Origin: Pseudomonas oryzihabitans
Lineage (GTDB): Bacteria > Pseudomonadota > Gammaproteobacteria > Pseudomonadales > Pseudomonadaceae
Reading direction: 5' to 3'
DNA length: 64,000 nucleotides
NCBI RefSeq assembly: GCF_006384975.1
Contig: NZ_CP021645.1
Coordinates: 3,934,001-3,998,000 of the forward strand
The notes under the pieces were generated by a model that worked only from the letters and a program-made list of their open reading frames with translations, was not told the DNA's origin and made no database searches. Both the position numbers and the translations under genes were made by a program. This document shows, in pieces, positions 37,273-45,535 of the stretch (position 1 is its first letter; each line of letters begins with the position of its first letter).

Positions 37273-37485
37273 TCAATGACGCTGATGGGACTGGAAGCTG
37301 AAACGAGGATCGACTGGGAGGGTGGAAATCTTGGAATGCCAGGCCGAGTTTCTTGAGTGGTCATGCGAGAACAGCAAGAAAGACCAGCTGACGAGGAGGG
37401 AGGCAACCGCAAGCCAGGGCAATTGAGCTTGGGCGAAGGCGAGGCAACCGGCAACGCCGGTCCAAACGGGCAGGTAGTAGCGCAT
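37273..37485 (-). CDS. possible small membrane protein at the head of EPS operon 1
   Basis: A 70-codon frame whose ATG at 37485 is preceded by AGGA nine bases upstream. The product has a hydrophobic N-terminal half (RYYLPVWTGVAGCLAFA and LAVASLLVSWSFLLFS), consistent with two membrane segments, then a polar histidine- and serine-rich tail. It resembles nothing I know. It is oriented with operon 1 but separated from it by about 470 bases. Support is the ribosome binding site and the credible membrane topology; it could still be chance in a low-GC leader. Confidence 0.4.
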   Translation of the reverse strand: MRYYLPVWTGVAGCLAFAQAQLPWLAVASLLVSWSFLLFSHDHSRNSAWHSKISTLPVDPRFSFQSHQRH

Positions 37486-37621
37486 TTTTGTTATTCCTGC
37501 TTATTGCGAGATTGCAACCTAACTATTGTGCAGACTTTGTGAGAAGTCCATCACCAAAAGGCATTTTTTTCATTTCCTCCGGTAGATTCCGACAAACGTG
37601 CAGCCTAGAGCGGCTGTTCGA

Positions 37622-38830
37622 TCAGGCCAGCGGGTCTTTTTCTGCTACCAGCATCAGATTTCTCGGTGTCAGGTCGGCCGCGCAAAAAGTCCCCAGTTGC
37701 ACGGCATAGCCGCGCTGTTGCAGGAACAGCGCCTGGTCCAGCACCAGCCAGAGCTCCAGCGGACGTCGGAACAATCCCCTTACCAGTTCCAGGTTACGAA
37801 CCTGTGCCAGGCGCTGGAAACCTTGCGCTTCCCAATGGGGCCAGTCGACGTCTCGCGGCAGTGTGAGGCCCTTGAGGCGCGCCAATTCCTGGCCGAAGGC
37901 CGCGAAGGGTTGCCGCAGCCACTGGACGGGTAGCGGCGGGGTGTTGAGGTAGGCATCGCGGCCGGTAACCTTACGCTGCAACAGATCGAAGCCCAGCCGC
38001 CGGGCCATGGACAGGTCCCGGTCGCGGCGGACGCGCTGGCCGCCGGTGACGGTTTCGCACAGGGCCAGCCGCAGGTCCTCGCGCTCCAGCTGCAGGGGGG
38101 ATGCCTGGGCGACCTCGGATAGGGGGCCATAAAGAGGAGCGGCGATGCGGTCATAGCAGCAGGGCGCCAGCGCCAGTTGCCGGCACTCCCGCTCCACCGT
38201 CACGCGGAGCAGTTGCCGATGCAGGTCGCCGCAGGCATGCAGGGCGACCGGGGTGTCGCCGGTGCCGAGGTGGGCGGCGGGCAGGGGTTGGAGCACGTCT
38301 GCCTGCCGATGGCCTACCGGAGCCCGGACTTTCTGACTGAGTTGTTCGCCGGCGCTGACGAGGGCGTCATCCACTTCCAGGCACAGGGCGGGCGTGTCGG
38401 GTTGCGCCAGGCGTCGGGCCAGGTGGCCCTTGCCCGCGCACCAGTCGACCCAGCGCTGCACGGGTCGCTGGAAATTCAGTTTGCTGCCGAAGGCCTCGAT
38501 CTGCTGCCATTTCCGCCCGGGAACGGCGACATCCTGCCGCTCCAGCGGCGGAGGCATGACGATCTCCGCGAGTTCAGCGACCTGGGTCAAGGCCCAGGCG
38601 GCTTGCGCCAGCGAGGAAAAGGGTTCTGGCGCGGCGAGGGTGTGGGGCGCCGTGTGCACCGCTTCGGCATCTGCCAGACTGCGGGCGCGTAACCAGGCGG
38701 CCAGCTCCGGATAGGTCGCCTCCCACGGCAGTTGCAGTTCGACGAAGGGTCTTGGGCGCCACAGGTCCTGATGCTCGGTGAGGAAAAGGTCCAGGGCGCG
38801 GAAACGATCTATGAAGGCGTCGGCTTGCAT
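37622..38830 (-). CDS. SAM-dependent methyltransferase-like protein
   Basis: A 402-residue protein. The central methyltransferase core begins WVDWCAGKGHLARRLA (motif I, about residues 150), followed by ALCLEVDDALV (motif II acidic residue), VALHACGDLHRQLLR and LAPCCYDR. The CAGKGHL and HACGDL/PCCY pattern resembles TRM13-like or METTL25-like methyltransferases that act on RNA or protein. N- and C-terminal parts (about 130 residues each) carry no domain that I recognise. It stands alone between the EPS operon 1 leader and the oxaloacetate decarboxylase gene, and no link to polysaccharide synthesis is evident. Confidence 0.85.
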   Translation of the reverse strand: MQADAFIDRFRALDLFLTEHQDLWRPRPFVELQLPWEATYPELAAWLRARSLADAEAVHTAPHTLAAPEPFSSLAQAAWALTQVAELAEIVMPPPLERQDVAVPGRKWQQIEAFGSKLNFQRPVQRWVDWCAGKGHLARRLAQPDTPALCLEVDDALVSAGEQLSQKVRAPVGHRQADVLQPLPAAHLGTGDTPVALHACGDLHRQLLRVTVERECRQLALAPCCYDRIAAPLYGPLSEVAQASPLQLEREDLRLALCETVTGGQRVRRDRDLSMARRLGFDLLQRKVTGRDAYLNTPPLPVQWLRQPFAAFGQELARLKGLTLPRDVDWPHWEAQGFQRLAQVRNLELVRGLFRRPLELWLVLDQALFLQQRGYAVQLGTFCAADLTPRNLMLVAEKDPLA

Positions 38831-39185
38831 GATGACGGTGGGCAGTGGCGAAGGGGCAGTGAAGCGGAACCTGTCCTCCTATTGTCGCTGGGCCCGGGCA
38901 TCCATGGATATCGAAATTTCCCGAGCGACCGGTGCCCTGTGCCAGGTCTCGAATGGCCCGGCGCTTGCCTGTTGATCGACACCCGGGCGAGTGGCTGGCA
39001 AGGCGCAAACGAAACTGCCGGCTTCAGGCAAAGGTAATATCAAGCCGGTAGTCTGGGGCCGATCTTTCCATCGATCGAGAGTCGGATGGGTGAATCGATT
39101 TATCTTAAAGCCGGACATCCGGTCGTGTGACCTCTACCTGTCGCGCTAACATTGCCTGTCCGGTATATCCCTGAAGGAAAATTTC
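38831..39185. other. divergent intergenic region
   Basis: About 355 bases between the divergently transcribed methyltransferase and decarboxylase genes; both promoters should be here. A short perfect palindrome CCGGACATCCGG (39111-39122) lies 64 bases before the decarboxylase start. No gene or clear promoter hexamer is called. Confidence 0.4.
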
Positions 39186-40049
39186 ATGAAGCCAACCTCC
39201 CCGCACAAGCTGCGTCTAGCATTCAGAGCCCTGCTGAAATCGGAAAGCTGCTACCACACGGCCTCCGTGTTCGATCCCATGTCGGCGCGTATCGCCAACG
39301 ACCTGGGCTTCGAGATGGGCATCCTGGGCGGGTCGGTGGCCTCCTTGCAGGTGCTGGCGGCGCCGGATTTCGCCTTGATCACCCTGAGTGAATTCGTCGA
39401 GCAGGCCACCCGGATCGGTCGGGTCGCACGGCTGCCGATCATCGCCGATGCCGACCATGGCTACGGCAATGCCCTCAACGTGATGCGGACCATCACCGAG
39501 CTGGAGCGCGCGGGTGTGGCGGCGCTGACCATCGAGGACACCGTGTTGCCCGCGGGCTACGGGCGCAAGTCCACCGACCTGGTGAGCGTCGAGGAGGGGA
39601 TCGGCAAGATCAAGGGAGCGTTGGAGGCCCGTATCGACGAGGCCCTGAGCATCTTCGCCCGGACCAATGCCACCGAGCTGAGCACCGAGGATGTCATCGC
39701 GCGGGCCAAGGCCTACGAGGCGGCGGGTGCGGATGGTATCTGCATGGTGGGTATCCGGGATTTCGACCATCTGGAAGAAATCACCCAGCACCTGAGCGTG
39801 CCGGTGATGCTGGTGACCTACGGCAATCCCCAACTACGGGACAACGCCCGTCTGGCGAAGGCCGGGGTACGGGTGGTGGTGAACGGCCACGCCGCCTACT
39901 TCGCCGCGATCAAGGCCACCTACGATTGCCTGCGCGAGCAAAGACACATCAACGCCTCGGACCTGTCCGCCTCCGAGTTGTCCACCAAGTACTCGACCTT
40001 GCAGGAATATCGCGCCTGGGCGCGGGACTTCATGGACGTGAAGGAGTAG
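39186..40049 (+). CDS. oxaloacetate decarboxylase (PEP mutase/isocitrate lyase superfamily)
   Basis: A 287-residue TIM-barrel enzyme of the same length as P. aeruginosa PA4872, which decarboxylates oxaloacetate to pyruvate. Superfamily signatures are visible: [23 protein letters not shown] at the front, [20 protein letters not shown] with the metal-binding DADHGYG, and [22 protein letters not shown] precedes the ATG. It is the only plus-strand gene inside the polysaccharide locus and ends three bases before the convergent GT4 gene, so it splits the EPS genes into two operons. A metabolic link to the polymer is not evident. Confidence 0.92.
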   Translation: MKPTSPHKLRLAFRALLKSESCYHTASVFDPMSARIANDLGFEMGILGGSVASLQVLAAPDFALITLSEFVEQATRIGRVARLPIIADADHGYGNALNVMRTITELERAGVAALTIEDTVLPAGYGRKSTDLVSVEEGIGKIKGALEARIDEALSIFARTNATELSTEDVIARAKAYEAAGADGICMVGIRDFDHLEEITQHLSVPVMLVTYGNPQLRDNARLAKAGVRVVVNGHAAYFAAIKATYDCLREQRHINASDLSASELSTKYSTLQEYRAWARDFMDVKE

Positions 40050-40052
40050 CGA

Positions 40053-41252
40053 TCAGGCGGTATTCAGCGAGCTCGGTTGCAACCCCTTGCTCGGGAAGGG
40101 CGTGACGATGTCGAGATCCAGGTCGGTGGGCAGGTGCAGGGCGGCCACGCGGGCTTCGACGAAGGCGCGCATCTCCTGGCGGAAACGCTTGATGGCGAAG
40201 CGTTCGGCGTTGTGTCGGCAGGCCTGCTGGCTGATGGGCGTTTCCAATGCCTCGAATTGGCGCACGGCCGCACACAAAGACGCCACACTCTGTTCGGGAT
40301 AGAAGACTCCCGTGGGATGTTGCACATCCAGCCCCCGGACGGTTTCCAGCACCCCGCCGCGGCCAAAGGCGATGACGGGCGTGCCGCACGCCTGGGCTTC
40401 GATGGGCGTGATGCCGAAATCTTCCTCCGCCGCGAAGACGAACGCCCGGGCTCTCCTCATGTGATCGAGGAGGCTATCGAAATCCTGATAGCCGAGCAGG
40501 GTGACGTTGGGGCCGGCGACTTCCTTGGCCTTCTCGAATTCGGGTCCGGCACCTATCACCACCAGCTTCTTGTCGGGCATGGCGCTGAAGGCTTCGACGA
40601 TCATGGGCATCCGCTTGTAGGGCACCATGCGTGAGGCGGTCAGGTAGAAGTCGTCCTTGCCGCCAGCCGGGGTGAAGCGGCTGATGTCGACGGGGGGATA
40701 GATGACCTTAGCCTCGCGGCGATAGGCCTTGCTGATCCGCCGGGCGATGAAGTGGGAGTTGGCCACGAAGGCATCCACCCCCGCCGCGGTGCGCTGATCC
40801 CAGATGCGTACGTAATGGAGGATGATGCGCGCCAGCTTGCCCTTCAGCCCGGTATTGAGGCCGGCTTCCTTGAGATACTGGTGCTGGAGATCCCAGGCGT
40901 AGCGGATCGGCGAATGGACGTAGCTGATGTGCAGCTGGTCCGGTCCGGTCAGGACGCCCTTGGCCACGGCATGGCTGCTGGAGATGATCAGGTCGTAGCC
41001 CGACAGGTCCAGTTGCTCGATGGCGTGGGGCATGAGCGGCAGATAGGTCTGATAGCGCTTCTTGGCTTGCGGCAGTCGCTGGATGAAGGTCGTAGTGGCG
41101 TGCTTGCCCTTGAGGTGGGCCCGATCTTCATCCGACAGGAAGTCGATCACGCTGAACAGGTCGGCCTCTGGCCAGATCTCGAACAGCTCGGCGAGCACGC
41201 GCTCTGCGCCAGCAAAGGTTACCAACCAATCGTGGACGATGGCGATTTTCAT
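40053..41252 (-). CDS. GT4 family glycosyltransferase A
   Basis: A 399-residue GT-B fold retaining transferase. It starts KIAIVHDWLVTFAGAERVLAEL (glycine-rich acceptor-side loop). The donor domain begins LTASRMVPYKRMPMIVEAF, and AAEEDFGITPIEAQACGTPVIAFGRGG carries the EX7E motif that binds the nucleotide sugar. It resembles WbaZ/mannosyltransferase-like enzymes of O-antigen and EPS clusters, but donor and acceptor cannot be fixed. Last gene of operon 2, separated from the previous transferase by a 320-base stretch that contains a possible small ORF. Confidence 0.93.
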   Translation of the reverse strand: MKIAIVHDWLVTFAGAERVLAELFEIWPEADLFSVIDFLSDEDRAHLKGKHATTTFIQRLPQAKKRYQTYLPLMPHAIEQLDLSGYDLIISSSHAVAKGVLTGPDQLHISYVHSPIRYAWDLQHQYLKEAGLNTGLKGKLARIILHYVRIWDQRTAAGVDAFVANSHFIARRISKAYRREAKVIYPPVDISRFTPAGGKDDFYLTASRMVPYKRMPMIVEAFSAMPDKKLVVIGAGPEFEKAKEVAGPNVTLLGYQDFDSLLDHMRRARAFVFAAEEDFGITPIEAQACGTPVIAFGRGGVLETVRGLDVQHPTGVFYPEQSVASLCAAVRQFEALETPISQQACRHNAERFAIKRFRQEMRAFVEARVAALHLPTDLDLDIVTPFPSKGLQPSSLNTA

Positions 41253-41297
41253 GTCGTCTTCCTTAAGCGAGAAATGAAATCAACGGCTGGTGCTGAT

Positions 41298-41495
41298 TCA
41301 TGAAGTGCTGGTTGTTCTGGTCACGGCATAGCCCCAGGGCAGCCGGGTGATCTCGATGCCGTCCAGCGTGCGGTCGAGTTCGGGCAACGGGATGGCTGGG
41401 TTGGGGGCCGGCTCGGGCTCCCCTGGTGAGGTCTCGGTGGTCAGGTCCGCAGAGGGGACGTCTCGGCCTGCCCTGGCTGTGCGTGTCTCTTCCAT
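41298..41495 (-). CDS. possible 65-residue small protein between GT4 genes
   Basis: In the 320-base stretch between two GT4 genes an ATG at 41495 opens a 65-codon frame with coding-like third-position GC over most of its length. The product is acidic and proline-rich (TSPGEPEPAPNPAIPLPELD) and ends LDGIEITRLPWGYAVTRTTSTS. No ribosome binding site is obvious and no family is recognised. It could be a real small gene of operon 2 or the decayed end of a larger one. Confidence 0.35.
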   Translation of the reverse strand: MEETRTARAGRDVPSADLTTETSPGEPEPAPNPAIPLPELDRTLDGIEITRLPWGYAVTRTTSTS

Positions 41496-41572
41496 GAGTG
41501 CTCTGGGTTCTGGGGTTGGAGTGAAATCGAGCGCGCTCCACCTTCATCGCGGGCGGCGTCGAGCCGGTCGTA

Positions 41573-42661
41573 TCAGGCGGCCTTGGCCGCGGTTTTCGGT
41601 GCTGCGGCCAGGGCCGTATCCAGGAGTTCGGAGACCTTCCCGGCGGAGGCTTTCCAGCTGAAGCGCTGGGTATTGGCCAGGCCCTTGGCCTTGAGCGTCT
41701 CTCTAAGCCGCGGGTCGCGCAGGATGGTCAGCATCGCCTGGGTGATGCTCGATGCCTCGTAGGGATCGAAGTAGAGAGCGCTGTCCTGCAGGACTTCCGG
41801 CATGGAGGCGGTATTGGCCGAGATCACCGGGCAACCGCAGGCCTGGGCTTCCAGTGGCGGAATGCCGAAGCCCTCATAGAGCGAGGGAAAGACGAAGGCC
41901 GTGGCATGGCGGTATTGCTGCGCGAGCGCCTGGTCGTCGATCCTGCCGAGCAGCTTTACCCGGCGATCGCGGGCCGCCAGGGTCGCCAGATCGCTCTGGC
42001 CGAAGACGGCGTGGCTGTCGCCGACGATGCGCAATTCGACAGCGAGGTCCGGCGGCAGCGCGGCGAAGGCTGCCAGCATCCGCGCGAAGTTCTTGTGATA
42101 GCTGGGCGAGGAGACGGCCAGCAGATAGGGCTTGCCCGCCGCGGCAACCGGGCCATCCAGGGTGAAGGCCTCGGCGACGGCGTTGGGCACGACGGTGATC
42201 GAGTCGCCTGGATACCGATAGAAGCGCGAGATTTCCGCCTTGGAGAATTCACTCACGGTGATCAGCGAACGCGTGCGCCTGAGCAGCAGCGGAATCAGGC
42301 AGCGATAGGAGGTGCGGAATTTCCAGGAATAGCTTTCCGGGAAGCGCACGTAGTTGATGTCGTGGTGGGTGGCGATCTGGTTGGCGTAGCGCAGCGGCGC
42401 CGTGCTGCACAGCGAGAGCAGCAGGGGATTGCCCTGGGTGCGCAGCCAATTCGGCAGGTCCCATTGCTCCCAGCGCTGGCCCTGGTGGGTGCCGATGATC
42501 TCGATGTTCAGGCGCTTGGCGACCTCCGGCCGCACGCTGCCCGGCGGGGCGACGAAACGCAGGTCGCCTCTCAGCTTCGCCAACTCCAGCGAGATGCATT
42601 CGGCGAAGCGTTGGACGCCGCGAAGGTCCTGGGTGATGAAGCGGGAATTGACGATGATCAT
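41573..42661 (-). CDS. GT4 family glycosyltransferase B
   Basis: A 362-residue GT-B transferase. The N-terminal domain starts IIVNSRFITQDLRGVQRFAEC, whose RGVQRFAEC is typical of GT4 mannosyl/fucosyl-transferase-like EPS enzymes. The donor domain begins YLLAVSSPSYHKNFARMLAAF, and PSLYEGFGIPPLEAQACGCPVI carries EX7E. The C-terminus is alanine-rich. It lies 29 bases downstream of the next GT4 gene in operon 2. The substrate is not readable from sequence. Confidence 0.93.
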   Translation of the reverse strand: MIIVNSRFITQDLRGVQRFAECISLELAKLRGDLRFVAPPGSVRPEVAKRLNIEIIGTHQGQRWEQWDLPNWLRTQGNPLLLSLCSTAPLRYANQIATHHDINYVRFPESYSWKFRTSYRCLIPLLLRRTRSLITVSEFSKAEISRFYRYPGDSITVVPNAVAEAFTLDGPVAAAGKPYLLAVSSPSYHKNFARMLAAFAALPPDLAVELRIVGDSHAVFGQSDLATLAARDRRVKLLGRIDDQALAQQYRHATAFVFPSLYEGFGIPPLEAQACGCPVISANTASMPEVLQDSALYFDPYEASSITQAMLTILRDPRLRETLKAKGLANTQRFSWKASAGKVSELLDTALAAAPKTAAKAA

Positions 42662-42690
42662 GATTCTGCCCGTGGCCTTGAACCTGTGGC

Positions 42691-43938
42691 TCAGTTGGAA
42701 AGCTGCGTCTGTGCGGGGTGAAGCGTGCCGGCGGCGCCGTGCCGGGCCTGGCCCAGAACCTGTTCGAACAGGCGGTGATAGTCATCGAGCATGGGTTCCA
42801 GGCTCAGCAGCGGCGCCACCGCGCTGCGGCTGAGCAGGCTCAGGCGTTGCCGCAGTTCGGCGTCGTCATGCAGACGCTGCAGGGCCCGGCCCAGGGAATC
42901 GCGGTCCGCGGGATTGCACAGCAGGCCGTTCACGCCGTCCCGGACGATTTCCGGCAAGCCGCCCATGCGGCTGGCGATGACCGGTTTCTGGAAGGCGCAG
43001 GCCTCGACGGCGACCATGCCGAAGGGCTCGGCCCACAGCGAGGGCACCACGAAGACGTCGATGCCGCTGAAGAAGTCCTGGGGCCGCTGATAGCCGACGA
43101 AGCTGACCCTGCTGGGATCGGCCATGGCCTTCAGTTGCTCTTCGTAGGCGAGCTGGCCCTTGCCGGCGATGGTCAGGGTGGCGTTGAGCGACAGGCGCTG
43201 GAACTGCTCGATCAGCCAGCCCACGCCCTTGTTTTCCGACAGGGTACCCAGGTAGCCGAAGCGCAGGGGGTTGCCCGCGGGAGACGGTGGCAGCGCCTCA
43301 TGATTGCCGTCGATGAGGCTACTGTTATGGATGACCTGGGCCGGGACGCCTTGGAAGTAGCCCTTGTCCCGGATCGTTTCCAGCAGGTAGCGGCTGACCC
43401 CGACCACCGCATCCACCTGGGCGGATTGCGCGGCGTGGGGCCGGCGCAGGGCCGCGCAACTGCCGCAGCGCTGCTGGCAGCTCTGGCCCTTCTTGAACAG
43501 GGTGTTCTTCGGGCACAGCAGGTACATGTCGTGCAGCACCTGCACGAGGGGCGTGCCGCTGGCGCGGATTTCGTCCCAGGCCGACACCGACCAGCCGGAC
43601 AGGTTGTGGCACACCACCAGGTCCGGCTGTTCCCGTTGCAGCACCTCCCGCAGGGGCGTGCGCATGGATTTGTTGTATTGGTCACGGAAGTGCCAGCCGA
43701 AGCGCGCCAGCGGACCGGGCCGCTGCTGGGTCAGGGGCCAATAGAGATTCTTCAGGCCGGCGCGATAGACCCGCACGCCATTCACCTGCTCCTGCACAAG
43801 GCCCGCTTCGGGCCCGGTGACCAGCACGCAGACCTCGTCGCCGCGCTGCTGGAAGCCTTCCACGCTGCGTTGCAGGATGAGCTCCGCCCCACCGCCCACA
43901 TGGGGTGGATAGAAGCTGTTGAGAAAGAGCAGTTTCAT
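42691..43938 (-). CDS. GT4 family glycosyltransferase C
   Basis: A 415-residue GT-B transferase. LLFLNSFYPPHVGGGAELI is the N-terminal glycine loop, FGYLGTLSENKGVGWLIEQF starts the donor domain, and PSLWAEPFGMVAVEACAFQKPVI contains the EX7E-like glutamates. A cysteine-rich insertion near residues 140-165 (LCPKNTLFKKGQSCQQRCGSC) has four closely spaced cysteines that could bind a metal, as in some GT4 relatives. The ATG overlaps the stop of the upstream GT2 gene by four bases. Confidence 0.93.
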   Translation of the reverse strand: MKLLFLNSFYPPHVGGGAELILQRSVEGFQQRGDEVCVLVTGPEAGLVQEQVNGVRVYRAGLKNLYWPLTQQRPGPLARFGWHFRDQYNKSMRTPLREVLQREQPDLVVCHNLSGWSVSAWDEIRASGTPLVQVLHDMYLLCPKNTLFKKGQSCQQRCGSCAALRRPHAAQSAQVDAVVGVSRYLLETIRDKGYFQGVPAQVIHNSSLIDGNHEALPPSPAGNPLRFGYLGTLSENKGVGWLIEQFQRLSLNATLTIAGKGQLAYEEQLKAMADPSRVSFVGYQRPQDFFSGIDVFVVPSLWAEPFGMVAVEACAFQKPVIASRMGGLPEIVRDGVNGLLCNPADRDSLGRALQRLHDDAELRQRLSLLSRSAVAPLLSLEPMLDDYHRLFEQVLGQARHGAAGTLHPAQTQLSN

Positions 43939-44933
43939 AGCGGATAGCTACGGTTGATACCCAGCGCCCCGGTCTCGCCGTCCTGCACCGCCTGGCGGAT
44001 CAGGGCCAGGCGCTGGCGACTTTGCTCATCGCGGGCGAACAGCTTGAGCAGGGTATGGAAGACGTAGCGGTTGAGGCTGTACATCGGCTGCGAGCGGGCC
44101 CAGACGTTCTTGTCGAACCAGGCCTGGTTGCGCGCGGCGTAGTAGGCGCGGAAGTCCGAGCCCGCCTTCAAGTAGTTCTGATAGACATTGCTGGTGTTCT
44201 CCTTGATGTTCCAGGAGTGCTCGAGTTCTTCGAGTTCGGCGCCGGTGACCATGAACAGCTTTCCGCCGGCCTGGGTGATGCGATAGGTGTACTCGGTGTC
44301 GTCGGAGTAGAGCACCAGCTCGCGCAGCGGCAGACCGATCCGCTCGTACAGGCTGCGGTGGGCGAGCATGCCGCCGTAGGGGGCGAAGGGCAGTTCCACC
44401 AGGGCGGCCGGGGTACCCCCGCGTGGCCGGCCCCAGGGCAGGCGGCGCCAGATCTTGTAGGGGATGCGCGCCACGTGGAAGCCGAAGTAGCTCGACCGCG
44501 GCTGGGTGATCATCCTGGTGGGGATGCACTGGGCGATGTCGGCCTGCTGGGTGGGCCGATAGCCGAGCACGGCGACCTTGTCCTGGCCATAGCGGGTGGC
44601 GAGAGCGTCCAACTGCCGATGCAGCACGTCCAGGGCGTCGCCTAGGGGTGCGTTATCGTCGTCCATCATCCAGATGTGGGTGGTCTCGCTGGCCAGAGCG
44701 GCTTCCAGCGCCACGGCGTAGCCATTGGCGGAGCCGGTGTTCTCGCTCAGGGCGATGACCTTAACCTGGCCGGGCCAGCGGGCCTCCAGGCTGTCCAGCG
44801 CGACCGTCGCCGCGTTGCTGACGACGATGACCTGGTGGACGCAGCGCTCGGCCAGGGCACGGCTGACGAGTTGTTCCAGATAGCAGAGGCGATTGCCGTA
44901 GGTGACGGTAACGACCGTGGTTTTGCAGTGCAT
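43935..44933 (-). CDS. GT2 family glycosyltransferase (GlfT2-like)
   Basis: A 332-residue GT-A transferase. TVVTVTYGNRLCYLEQLV opens the nucleotide-binding fold, TTHIWMMDDDNAPL carries a DDD metal-binding motif, and LVLYSDDTEYTYRITQAG has the D-D-x-E catalytic region. The WMMDDD pattern resembles galactofuranosyl/rhamnosyltransferase-like enzymes. It overlaps the next gene by four bases and starts 27 bases after the RfaH-like gene. Donor sugar is uncertain. Confidence 0.9.
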   Translation of the reverse strand: MHCKTTVVTVTYGNRLCYLEQLVSRALAERCVHQVIVVSNAATVALDSLEARWPGQVKVIALSENTGSANGYAVALEAALASETTHIWMMDDDNAPLGDALDVLHRQLDALATRYGQDKVAVLGYRPTQQADIAQCIPTRMITQPRSSYFGFHVARIPYKIWRRLPWGRPRGGTPAALVELPFAPYGGMLAHRSLYERIGLPLRELVLYSDDTEYTYRITQAGGKLFMVTGAELEELEHSWNIKENTSNVYQNYLKAGSDFRAYYAARNQAWFDKNVWARSQPMYSLNRYVFHTLLKLFARDEQSRQRLALIRQAVQDGETGALGINRSYPL

Positions 44934-44960
44934 GGGAAAGTCCTCCGAGAAACCTTACGG

Positions 44961-45491
44961 TCAGGCGCGTAGCCGTTGGTTGGCGGGGGTGGCCGCCGAC
45001 AGTTGATCGAGGGCAACGCTGACCCGCTGCTCGCGCTGCAGGATGCGCAGCAGAATGATGGCCCGCTCGTTGCCATCGGGGCTGAGGAAGACGGCGTCCA
45101 TTTCCAGCTCCGGGCTGTACTGGACGCGGACCGCCGCGCCTGGCTGGTGCGCCGGCGGCGCCTCGACCGGGGTGGCGAGCCGCTGGCGGATGGCGTCGAT
45201 GATGTCCTCGCCCACGGCGGTCGGTTGGGCGCCGAAGCTGACGATCCGATTGACGCCGCGGGTCGAGCGAATCGGGTACCAGTTGTCGTTCACGTCATTG
45301 AGGTGAATGAAGAGGTAGCCCGGAAACAGCGATTCCTGGGTGGCGACGCGGCTTCTGCCCGCCGCCTGGCGCTCGCGCTGGGGCCGGAAGCAGACGAAGC
45401 CTTGGCGGCTCAGGTTCTCTTCGGCCCGGACTTCCTGATTGGGCTTGGTTTGCACCAGGTACCAGTGGCTGGAGCGAGTGGCGAGCGTCAT
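44961..45491 (-). CDS. RfaH/NusG-family specialised transcription antiterminator
   Basis: A 176-residue NusG paralog. The N-terminal NGN domain (about 1-105) has SHWYLVQTKPNQEVRAEENLSRQGF, RQAAGRSRVATQESLFPGYLFIHL and TRGVNRIVSFG, the same plan as RfaH. A C-terminal KOW-like domain (about 115-165) begins PGAAVRVQYSPELEMDAVFLSPDGNERAIILLRILQ. Such proteins join RNA polymerase at an ops element in the leader and let it read long polysaccharide operons. The gene sits in the middle of operon 2, whose upstream region contains three ops-like cores. Distinct from general NusG, which would lie next to secE. Confidence 0.93.
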   Translation of the reverse strand: MTLATRSSHWYLVQTKPNQEVRAEENLSRQGFVCFRPQRERQAAGRSRVATQESLFPGYLFIHLNDVNDNWYPIRSTRGVNRIVSFGAQPTAVGEDIIDAIRQRLATPVEAPPAHQPGAAVRVQYSPELEMDAVFLSPDGNERAIILLRILQREQRVSVALDQLSAATPANQRLRA

Positions 45492-45535
45492 GGGCTGAGG
45501 TCCTTCTCTGGGAAGCCGAGGGGCAGGGCGGTACG

